Source: Planctomycetaceae bacterium (GTDB lineage: Bacteria; Planctomycetota; Planctomycetia; Pirellulales; Thermoguttaceae). Taken from it: a stretch of DNA of 10,183 nucleotides. The stretch's first letter is position 1; the number at the start of each line of letters is the position of its first letter. The DNA is taken from the NCBI GenBank assembly GCA_031278315.1, contig JAITKS010000055.1, positions 1 to 10,183 of the forward strand. Reading direction: 5' to 3'. Under the pieces are notes generated by a model. It worked only from the letters and a program-made list of their open reading frames with translations. It ran no database searches and was not told where the DNA came from. Positions 1 to 5,515 of this stretch are shown piece by piece. Position numbers and translations under genes: made by a program.

Positions 1-37
1 GTGTTTCGTGTTTAAAAATAAATGCGAACTAAACACA

Positions 38-70
38 ATCCTGTAAATCCTGCAATCCTGTAATCCTGTC
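38..70 (+). repeat. ATCCTGT iteration, copy 1
   Basis: Four units of 8-9 bases: ATCCTGTAA, ATCCTGCA, ATCCTGTA, ATCCTGTC. They are followed by an A-tract and then a CTGATATATTAC box at 81-95. Confidence 0.8.
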
Positions 71-80
71 AAAAAAATTT

Positions 81-95
81 CCGCTGATATATTAC
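81..95 (+). repeat. CTGATATATTAC box, copy 1
   Basis: CCGCTGATATATTAC, ten bases after the ATCCTGT iteration. It differs from the copy at 7772-7786 by one base. Confidence 0.7.
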
Positions 96-228
96 AAATT
101 ACAAAATCATCTTTCTCTGTGTTCTCTGTGGTTAATAAAAACAAAATAAGGTTAGTTAAAAATAAAAAAAGAATTTTAAAGTGTAATTGGTATATTACAA
201 AAAATTTGTTGCCGAAATATTCTAATGA

Positions 229-696
229 TTATTCTGATTCTACGAAAATCCAACGTACTAAATAACATCTTATTGGATTACGTGTTCGGTCGGGATTTTG
301 CGTTACTGTTATTCCGAGTTCGATAAGATTTTCAGTATCTTCGACATTATTTACATCAATAGAATAAAGCCAAAGAACATCATTGGCGTTTCCCTCGTTT
401 ATGACCGCTGTATCCTCAATTTTATCACTGTAACTTGAATTCGAACTTGATGTCTGGTTCGTGAGCGGTATATCTGTAACTGACTTCATTTCAATAATAC
501 CAAGACGAACTCTGGCAAGTATGTTTTCCGCTAGAAGCTCCGCTTGCGTAGTATCACGTGATTCTATCGCATTACGGAATGCAATGCGTCCCATTTCGTT
601 GATTATCGCAAGACAACTGCCAAGTAATACAAGTGAAATCATCACCTCAACTATTGTAAGTCCGTAATAAATAATTTCGTCTTTTGTTTTATTCAT
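229..696 (-). CDS. Prepilin-type N-terminal methylation protein (GspI/PilV-like pseudopilin)
   Basis: This encodes a 155-residue protein whose N-terminus is a class III prepilin signal. A 12-residue charged leader ends in Gly12, followed by LTIVE (Leu+1, Glu+5 of the mature protein) and a hydrophobic helix at about residues 13-34. A prepilin peptidase would cut after Gly12 and methylate the new N-terminus. The protein would then sit in the inner membrane and assemble into a type II secretion pseudopilus or a type IV pilus-like fibre. The stretch after the helix (residues 47-66, with AELLAENILARVRLG) resembles GspI/PilV minor pseudopilins, where an AxxLAExxL pattern is usual. This is recognition by pattern, not a search result. 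The rest is polar, Asn/Ser-rich and unrecognised. The ATG at 696 has a modest GCAGG ribosome site 7 bases upstream. The next gene upstream is 127 bp away, so it is probably transcribed alone or with genes left of the window. Confidence 0.85.
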   Translation of the reverse strand: MNKTKDEIIYYGLTIVEVMISLVLLGSCLAIINEMGRIAFRNAIESRDTTQAELLAENILARVRLGIIEMKSVTDIPLTNQTSSSNSSYSDKIEDTAVINEGNANDVLWLYSIDVNNVEDTENLIELGITVTQNPDRTRNPIRCYLVRWIFVESE

Positions 697-741
697 TTTG
701 TTACCTGCCCCAAAAAAATTTCAAAAAAAATTACAAGGTTT

Positions 742-769
742 GTAAAAACACAAGTCATTGCGTCTCTAC
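742..769. repeat. 28-bp palindromic repeat, copy 1
   Basis: This is an imperfect hairpin of two 12-base arms around a 4-base loop (GTCA). The right arm TTGCGTCTCTAC is conserved and the left arm GTAAAAACACAA is degraded. It lies in the 127-bp spacer between the deacetylase and the pseudopilin-like gene. Related copies are at 4758-4798, 8491-8518 and 8519-8546. There is no T-run after the hairpin on either strand, so it is better read as a dispersed palindromic repeat than as a terminator. Confidence 0.65.
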
Positions 770-823
770 TTATCGGATTATAATTCTGACGTTTTTATGT
801 AGGTCTAATGTAGAATAAATTTA

Positions 824-1663
824 CTATTCTTTCGGATAGAGAATATTTTTAATTGTTGTAAAATTGAAATCGTTTAGTAATTTCTTTAATCTTTTTGTTG
901 TTCGATTTAGATTTAGATAATGTCTAAAACGGCTTTTTAACGGTGCATTCGGGATTCGCGGTTGTAATGGATCTGTCTCCCATGGGTGAATGTAAAATAC
1001 AAACGGCAGATTTTGTTTGTTCACTGTTTTTAAGCACATTTTCGTTACAAAATAAGGGAAAAATCTGAAATAACCGCCGCCTCCGACTGGTATATTTTGA
1101 CCCAATATTTTTATTACCGCCGGCGGAAATTCCTGAATTGAACCTGCCGATGTTTCAATTGTATAAATTTCACGCGGTGCATTAGGATTACCATGTAAAT
1201 CATGATAAATTGGGAATACACTGCTGTCATATTTGTATCCCGTTTCTGCTAATATTTGATGCGCCCAAGGTGTTCGTGAGACTATCGAAAAACTCGGCGC
1301 ACGAAATCCAATTACCTCTTGCTGCGATTGACTGCATAAAATCTGACGTGATATTGTTACGTCATTACGAAAAGCTTCTTCTGTCTGCTCGTAAACAAGC
1401 TGATGACAAAAACCATGAGATGCAATTTCATGTCCGCGCGAAACTATTTCCGGTACAAGATCAGGATGACGTTCTGCTATCCAACCGAGAACAAAAAAAG
1501 TCGCTTTAACTGGTTTTATCGCTGATTCGAGTATATCGAGAATTCGGCGTGTATTGGTTACAACTCGCGATTCCCATTTATTCCAATCGCCGAATGAAAT
1601 TATTCGTGCAAATGCACCAACTTGATAATAGTCTTCCACGTCAACTGAAAAAGCATTTTGCAT
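824..1663 (-). CDS. Polysaccharide deacetylase, exosortase/PEP-CTERM locus type (NodB fold, DUF3473 C-terminus)
   Basis: This 279-residue protein belongs to carbohydrate esterase family 4. The subfamily is the one that opens with FS(I/V)DVEDYYQV and is usually found beside exopolysaccharide and exosortase genes. Such enzymes remove N-acetyl groups from amino sugars of a polysaccharide using a bound metal. Visible motifs are Asp8/Asp11 in the first NodB motif, the SHGFCH metal motif with His83 and His87, GFRAPSFS around Arg121, DSSVFP at 146-151, GGGGYFR at 194-200, and YIHPWE with His226. All catalytic positions seem intact. The final 50 residues match the length and basic character of the DUF3473 tail. 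There is no signal peptide, so it is likely cytoplasmic or membrane-peripheral. The ATG at 1663 fits the family start exactly, though no Shine-Dalgarno precedes it. It lies 51 bp downstream of rny on the same strand and might share its transcript. No other exopolysaccharide genes are in view. Confidence 0.93.
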   Translation of the reverse strand: MQNAFSVDVEDYYQVGAFARIISFGDWNKWESRVVTNTRRILDILESAIKPVKATFFVLGWIAERHPDLVPEIVSRGHEIASHGFCHQLVYEQTEEAFRNDVTISRQILCSQSQQEVIGFRAPSFSIVSRTPWAHQILAETGYKYDSSVFPIYHDLHGNPNAPREIYTIETSAGSIQEFPPAVIKILGQNIPVGGGGYFRFFPYFVTKMCLKTVNKQNLPFVFYIHPWETDPLQPRIPNAPLKSRFRHYLNLNRTTKRLKKLLNDFNFTTIKNILYPKE

Positions 1664-1714
1664 ATCAATTTTATTATAAATTAGTATAAATATGGTGATT
1701 TCAAAATTTATAAT

Positions 1715-3277
1715 TTATTTTGCTATTTCGACAAATCTTGTTTCTCTAATTACTGTAACTTTGATTTCACCGGGGAATTGAATTTGTTCGGTTAATGCTT
1801 TGACGATTTCTCTACAAATTTTTGCTGCGTTTTCGTCGGTAGAAATTGATGAATTAAGCATAACTCTCATTTCGCGTCCGGCTTGAACTGCATAACTTTG
1901 CTCGACTCCGGGAAAACCGTTAGCGATTGTTTCTAACTCTTCCATTCTTTTTACGTAATTTTCGAGTGATTCACGTCTTGCACCGGGGCGGGATGCACTG
2001 CATGCGTCGGCTACAGCAACAATTATTGTGTAAGGATCTTCAAGACGTAAATCAATATGATGTCCGGCAGCTGCTTGTACTACTTCGACTGGTTCTCCGT
2101 AGCGGCGTAAAAAATCTGCGCCGATTTTTGGATGTCCGCCTTCGATTTCATGGTCAACAGCTTTACCTAAATCGTGCAGCAATCCGCAGCGGCGTGCTAA
2201 ACTTTCGTTCAATCCAAGTTCGACTGCTATCATTCCCGACAAGAACGCAACCTCAATAGAATGACGCAAAACATTTTGACTGTAACTCGTCCGATAAGAA
2301 AGACGTCCCAAAAGATTAACAATGCGTTCATCTAAACCGAATATATTGACTTCTTGATACGCTTCTACTCCCGCTTTTTTGATAAATGATTGAATATCTT
2401 TGCCCGTTTCTTCTACGATTTCTTCTATTCGGGACGGATGTATTCTGCCGTCGGTGATAAGTCTATCGAGTGATATCCGCGCAATTTCACGGCGTATCGG
2501 ATCGAATCCGCTGAGTAGAACGACGCCGGGAGTATCGTCGATAATAATGTCGATTCCTGTTGCTTTTTCGAATGCTCTAATGTTTCGGCCTTCGCGTCCG
2601 ATTATTCGTCCTTTCATTTCGTCGTTGGGAATATCGACCGTGCATACTGTTGAATCTGATGTTTGCGGCGCAGCATAACGTTGCATCGACGAGAGAATTA
2701 TATTACGCGTTATTGCTTCACACCGTTCTTTGATTTGTTTTTCATGACGTAAAATTATTGTGCCTGTTTCTTCGATTAATTCGGCGTTGAGCATTGTTAG
2801 TAATCGTTTGGTTGCTTCTTCGCGGTTTAATCCTGAAAATTCATGTAAAAGAATACGTTCTTTTTCGATCAATTTAGCTAAATCTTCGTTTCGCCGATTT
2901 GTGTCAACGATACGCTCGGCGAGTTTTCGTCTATTATTTTCGATTTGTTTTTCTTGTTTACGATATTCTTCGGCTTGTTTATCGAGAGTATCTTGACGTT
3001 TATCAAGCAGACGTTCCCGTTCATGTAATTCTTGACGAGCAACACGAAATTCAGCTTCAGTAGATTCTTTCGTATTTATTGCTTTAGTTTTAATTTCAAT
3101 TTCTGCTTCTCGAATTTTATTTTCAGCATCAATTTCAGCTCGGCGCAATATCTCTTTGGCGTGATCGATAGAGTTCGCATATAATCTAGAATCCCAGAAA
3201 CGAATCCCAAAATATGCAGCCGTTCCTGAAATCAATGCAGTTATAAATGCTGTTATGAATATTTCCTGATATCCCAT
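1715..3277 (-). CDS. rny: Ribonuclease Y
   Basis: This 520-residue protein has the full RNase Y architecture and the usual length. A membrane anchor spans about residues 6-25. A long charged coiled coil follows at about 35-150. A KH RNA-binding domain comes next, with its GxxG loop in GRIIGREGRN at 223-232. The HD phosphohydrolase domain carries His339, the HDLGK signature at 368-372, GHH at 405-407 and Asp423 in ADACSASRPGARRE. These are the metal ligands expected of the endonuclease that starts mRNA decay at the inner membrane. The C-terminal part (about 430-520) is the conserved RNase Y tail. The ATG at 3277 is preceded by a weak AGGA about 10 bases upstream. The gene stands 700 bp downstream of coaE on the same strand, with repeats between, so it probably has its own promoter. 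Nothing is missing or unusual in the protein. Confidence 0.97.
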   Translation of the reverse strand: MGYQEIFITAFITALISGTAAYFGIRFWDSRLYANSIDHAKEILRRAEIDAENKIREAEIEIKTKAINTKESTEAEFRVARQELHERERLLDKRQDTLDKQAEEYRKQEKQIENNRRKLAERIVDTNRRNEDLAKLIEKERILLHEFSGLNREEATKRLLTMLNAELIEETGTIILRHEKQIKERCEAITRNIILSSMQRYAAPQTSDSTVCTVDIPNDEMKGRIIGREGRNIRAFEKATGIDIIIDDTPGVVLLSGFDPIRREIARISLDRLITDGRIHPSRIEEIVEETGKDIQSFIKKAGVEAYQEVNIFGLDERIVNLLGRLSYRTSYSQNVLRHSIEVAFLSGMIAVELGLNESLARRCGLLHDLGKAVDHEIEGGHPKIGADFLRRYGEPVEVVQAAAGHHIDLRLEDPYTIIVAVADACSASRPGARRESLENYVKRMEELETIANGFPGVEQSYAVQAGREMRVMLNSSISTDENAAKICREIVKALTEQIQFPGEIKVTVIRETRFVEIAK

Positions 3278-3720
3278 TTAGTGATTATCCTAAAAATTTT
3301 TAATCGTCCGCAATTATAAGTGAATATACAACTCGGATTATTATCTAATGTGAAACCAAAATCTAAACTAGACTTGAATTCGAAAATCATAATTTCAGTA
3401 GAATTTTTAAAAAACATTACACGGAAAATCATAGAATAGGAAAAGAAAAAATTGTAAAAGAAACAGCATGTTAAACTATGTCTTATTATCTTTTGAATCC
3501 CAATTCGCAAATTAAAAAATCCGCCGAAATTTTACGTAATATAAATTTATTTTTGAAAACAGATTTCGAAAAAAAATAAGGAATAATAAAACAACGGCTA
3601 TTCATTTATCTTTTTGTTTAACTTTGTTTTGCACGGTCTGTTTCATTATTGGAAAGCGGCAACTCGAATTGAAAATTCAAGTTCAAGTTAGAACAGTTTA
3701 AATGTTATTATTTTTTTCTC

Positions 3721-3761
3721 TTTCTGTATCGTTTCTGTATTGTTTATGTATTGTTTATGTA
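3721..3761. repeat. 11-bp tandem repeat, about 3.7 units
   Basis: Units TTTCTGTATCG, TTTCTGTATTG, TTTATGTATTG and a partial TTTATGTA follow each other without gaps. The changes from unit to unit are single C/T or C/A substitutions. It lies in non-coding DNA and looks like a local slippage product. Confidence 0.75.
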
Positions 3762-3823
3762 ACTTATCCGTAAATAAGGGTAAGAATGATAACAAAAATT
3801 TAGAACGTTACAATAGTATGCTC

Positions 3824-3902
3824 ATTGTACTTTAAAATTCGGTTTTATTTTTTGTAACGAAAAAGGTAACTATTCACGCATAAAAATAAATTCACCCTGA
3901 AA
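3824..3902 (+). repeat. 79-bp dispersed repeat carrying the TTTTGTAACGAAAA box, copy 1
   Basis: The segment begins ATTGTACTTTAAAATTCGG, continues through TTTTTTGTAACGAAAAAGG and ends at CACCCTGAAA. It aligns end to end with 7465-7560; the only length difference is a 17-bp duplication in that copy. Over the last 36 bases I count 8 mismatches by eye, mostly transitions. Shorter forms of the central box are at 4708-4735, 4801-4830 and, inverted, at 8464-8490. No open frame is shared, so it is a non-coding repeat. Confidence 0.8.
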
Positions 3903-3938
3903 GAGCGGCAGGAAATAAAGACACGATTATTAGTGTAT

Positions 3939-3989
3939 AGTGATTAGTTTGCATGCGGAAATTAACATCGGCTCTAATTTCGAATGATT
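3939..3989 (-). repeat. CATGCG-type dispersed module, inverted copy overlapping the coaE 3' end
   Basis: Read on the minus strand, this begins AATCATTCGAAATTAGA, passes through TTTCCGCATGC and ends AAACTAATCACT. It matches the plus-strand copies at 7660-7722 and 10016-10093, which share AGTGATT, CGAA or TGAA, TTTAGA, then CTAATCTCCGCAT and CGAACTAACCAC. Its first 16 bases include the last codons and TAG stop of coaE. Confidence 0.65.
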
Positions 3990-4615
3990 AATTTGTATAA
4001 CTGTACGACTTGTTTTCGGGTCATATCGATTGTTTCGTTGTTGCAGATAATGAAGTCAGCGAGTTGCTGTTTTTTTTCGATTGGCATTTGTGCAGCTTCT
4101 CGTAATTTGAGATCGTTTTCTGTCCAGTTTCGTTTGAGTATTCTTGCGGTTCTGTTTTCAAGTGTCGATTCGATAAAAACAATTTTATCTGTAATTTTAT
4201 CGAATCCGGTTTCGAGTAAGAGCGGTGCATCGAGAACTATTAAATTATTCTCATTTGATTTCGGACTCGTTGTTATATCGTGTGTGATAAGTTGAATTTG
4301 TTCGGTTATGATTTTGGATATTCTAGGATGTAAAATTGAGTTTAGATATTTGAGTCCTTTTAATCCTGATTCAGATTGTGTAAAAACTATTCGGGCGAGA
4401 GCAGTGCGGTCAACGCAATTGGTTCCGTTTACGTTACAAATTACGTGTTCGCCAAAATATGATCGTATTTGTTCTAATATTGAATTATCGGCAAGAGATT
4501 CATGACCAATTATATCTGCGTCGATTAATTTCGCGCCGAGTTCTGCAAACATATTAGCTACTAAACTCTTACCGCAACCTATTCCGCCAACTAATCCTAA
4601 AATTATACGACACAT
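3974..4615 (-). CDS. coaE: Dephospho-CoA kinase
   Basis: This catalyses the last step of coenzyme A synthesis, ATP-dependent phosphorylation of the 3'-hydroxyl of dephospho-CoA in the cytoplasm. The 213-residue protein starts at the ATG at 4615. A longer frame to a TTG at 4657 adds 14 residues with no family match, and CoaE proteins begin just before the P-loop, so the ATG is preferred despite lacking a Shine-Dalgarno sequence. Motifs are the Walker A GGIGCGKS at 10-17, LIDAD with Asp32 and Asp34, the LNSILHP motif with His96-Pro97, LDAPLLLETG at about 128-137, and the lid arginines in the NRTARILKR stretch (154-162). The C-terminal REAAQMPIEKK...ADFIICN pattern (about 172-192) is typical of the family. 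It ends in IIRN followed by TAG, and these last codons lie inside a dispersed repeat module (3939-3989). It is isolated from rny by 0.7 kb and diverges from the CLC gene. Confidence 0.95.
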   Translation of the reverse strand: MCRIILGLVGGIGCGKSLVANMFAELGAKLIDADIIGHESLADNSILEQIRSYFGEHVICNVNGTNCVDRTALARIVFTQSESGLKGLKYLNSILHPRISKIITEQIQLITHDITTSPKSNENNLIVLDAPLLLETGFDKITDKIVFIESTLENRTARILKRNWTENDLKLREAAQMPIEKKQQLADFIICNNETIDMTRKQVVQLYKLIIRN

Positions 4616-4662
4616 TTTTGTATTTACTAAAAAAATTATTACAGCGTTTATTGACAATATTT

Positions 4663-4677
4663 GTAATATATCAGTAG
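4663..4677 (-). repeat. CTGATATATTAC box, copy 2
   Basis: Read on the minus strand this is CTACTGATATATTAC. Near-identical boxes occur at 81-95 and 7772-7786 (plus) and 9868-9882 (minus), always in intergenic DNA. This copy stands about 48 bases upstream of the coaE ATG. It could therefore affect that promoter, but its presence elsewhere argues for a general repeat. Confidence 0.65.
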
Positions 4678-4707
4678 ATTTTTTTTCCGAATTGATATAC
4701 TTTGAAA

Positions 4708-4735
4708 CTCGGTTTTATTTTTTGTAACGAAAAAT
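4708..4735 (+). repeat. TTTTGTAACGAAAA box, copy 2
   Basis: CTCGGTTTTATTTTTTGTAA followed by CGAAAAAT is nearly identical to the core of the 79-bp repeat at 3824-3902, without that repeat's flanks. It is in the same orientation as the copies at 3837, 4801 and 7478. Confidence 0.7.
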
Positions 4736-4757
4736 ATAACAAACGAAAAAAATTTTT

Positions 4758-4798
4758 GTAGAGACTCAATATCTTGTGTCTCATTGTTGTGTTTCTAC
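4758..4798. repeat. 28-bp palindromic repeat, one and a half units
   Basis: A unit starting GTAGAGACTCAA and returning through TTGTGTCTC is followed by a further half unit GTTGTGTTTCTAC. It directly precedes a TTTATTGTAACGAAAA box at 4801. The same pair of elements occurs in inverted orientation at 8464-8546, so the two modules move or are copied together. Confidence 0.65.
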
Positions 4799-4800
4799 AT

Positions 4801-4830
4801 ATTCGGTTTTATTTATTGTAACGAAAAACG
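4801..4830 (+). repeat. TTTTGTAACGAAAA box, copy 3
   Basis: ATTCGGTTTTATTTATTGTA followed by ACGAAAAACG. It shares the TTTATTGTAACGAA variant with the inverted copy at 8464-8490, whereas the other copies have TTTTTTGTAACGAA. This makes these two the closest pair of the family. Confidence 0.7.
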
Positions 4831-4885
4831 AATTTTCAAATGTGAGGAATACAACAATAACAATAATAGGAGAGATAATTATGAA

Positions 4886-4911
4886 ATGTAATATTCAATG
4901 AAATATTACAT
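4886..4911. other. Perfect 10-bp stem-loop over a six-codon frame
   Basis: ATGTAATATT (4886-4895) and AATATTACAT (4902-4911) are exact complements around the loop CAATGA. Directly upstream, AGGAGAG (4870-4876) is followed at 4881 by ATG AAA TGT AAT ATT CAA TGA, a frame of six codons that lies mostly inside the stem-loop. The stem is almost all A/T and is followed by TTTT. It could be a weak terminator, a leader-peptide-like element or the remains of a gene start. Nothing decides between these. Confidence 0.4.
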
Positions 4912-5415
4912 ATTTTAAAATCACACGTCAAGACGAATTTTAATCTAATATGAGCATAACACGGCATAACATGATTGCGGTCGTCTCGGCCTTATATTTA
5001 TACATTTTTCGATTATAACTTGTGCAAACGGGATACCTGCGATCTTTACGAAAAGAGTTTTCAGAAGTTGCCTTGTATTCTTTTTGCAAATATTCTTTCA
5101 CCAACTCATACAGACATCTGGACAAGTTGACATTGATATTAGATAATGCGCAACTTTGTTATTATTCCAGTTTAAAATTATTTCTTGTGATAAACTGTTT
5201 TCATTTGAATTTTCGGTTTTTAACTGCAATTGTCAGCGTGATACATATATTTTTTTTCAAATAAGAAATCATCAATCTGAAATTTGTACTGCCTTTTCGG
5301 AACGAATACAATTTTAACATTGGGCAATATATTACTGAATATTTTTGATATATTATTATTTTTATTTTTTTATTTTTTAACTTACTCTTACTTGGATTTT
5401 GGTTTGATTTGTCTG

Positions 5416-5444
5416 TTGACCTATCGACAAGCAAGTTTTTTAAT
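5416..5444 (+). promoter_or_regulatory. Candidate sigma-70 promoter for the CLC gene
   Basis: TTGACC at 5416-5421 and TTTAAT at 5439-5444 are separated by 17 bases, each one base off the TTGACA/TATAAT consensus. A T/A-rich tract at about 5340-5390 lies upstream and could act as an UP-like element. The start site would fall near 5451, giving a leader of about 65 bases before the ATG at 5516. AT-rich DNA gives such matches by chance, so this is tentative. Confidence 0.35.
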
Positions 5445-5515
5445 GAACAGCTTTTGAGATACTGAAATTCATAGTACGGGATGTATATTCCTTGTGCATA
5501 TTTTCTTTTAGCAAG

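Larger units (their letters stand above)
1..228. other. Intergenic repeat-rich spacer at left edge
   Basis: No gene is visible between the window edge and the stop codon of the pseudopilin-like gene. The stretch holds four modules in a row that recur elsewhere in the window: ATGCGAACTAA at 22-32, an ATCCTGT iteration at 38-70, CCGCTGATATATTAC at 81-95, and a TCTCTGTG iteration at about 114-138. The remainder is AT-rich. No convincing terminator follows the gene that ends at 229 on the minus strand. Confidence 0.6.
3278..3973. other. AT-rich spacer between coaE and rny
   Basis: No credible gene lies in these 696 bases. The half next to rny (3278-3600) is unstructured AT-rich DNA that should hold the rny promoter on the minus strand, but no good -35/-10 pair stands out. 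The other half contains an 11-bp tandem repeat (3721-3761), a 7-bp stem-loop (CTTATCC with GGGTAAG, 3763-3784), a 79-bp dispersed repeat (3824-3902) and an inverted CATGCG-type module (3939-3989) that runs into coaE. Confidence 0.55.
4616..5515. other. Divergent intergenic region between coaE and the CLC gene
   Basis: These 900 bases separate two divergently transcribed genes and should carry both promoters. The coaE-proximal part (4663-4830) is a block of dispersed repeats: a CTGATATATTAC box, two GTAACG boxes and a degraded palindrome. The middle (4843-5260) holds a Shine-Dalgarno-like AGGAGAG, a six-codon frame and a 10-bp hairpin, then sequence with short open frames on both strands that I do not recognise. 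The CLC-proximal part contains a T/A-rich tract (5340-5390) and a plausible promoter at 5416-5444. No full gene is supported. Confidence 0.55.

Noticed and set aside
703..713. TTACCTGCCCC near the pseudopilin start as a repeat of GGGGCAGGTAA at 7590-7600
   Set aside because: The 11-base match has no matching flanks, and the first copy is explained by the ribosome site of the pseudopilin gene.
3253..3510. 85-codon minus-strand frame overlapping the rny start
   Set aside because: It overlaps the first 25 bases of rny in another frame, has no recognisable domain, and its Phe/Ile-rich content is what AT-rich spacer DNA gives by chance.
3702..3773. 23-codon hydrophobic frame over the 11-bp tandem repeat
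   Set aside because: Its hydrophobicity follows from TTT/TTA/TGT codons in a T-rich tandem repeat, and there is no ribosome site.
4616..4657. 14-residue N-terminal extension of coaE from a TTG
   Set aside because: CoaE proteins begin immediately before the P-loop, an ATG is available at that place, and the extension has no family match.
5022..5264. 80-codon plus-strand frame in the divergent spacer
   Set aside because: It has no ribosome site, its composition is typical of translated T-rich DNA, and it overlaps the minus-strand frame at 4940-5170.
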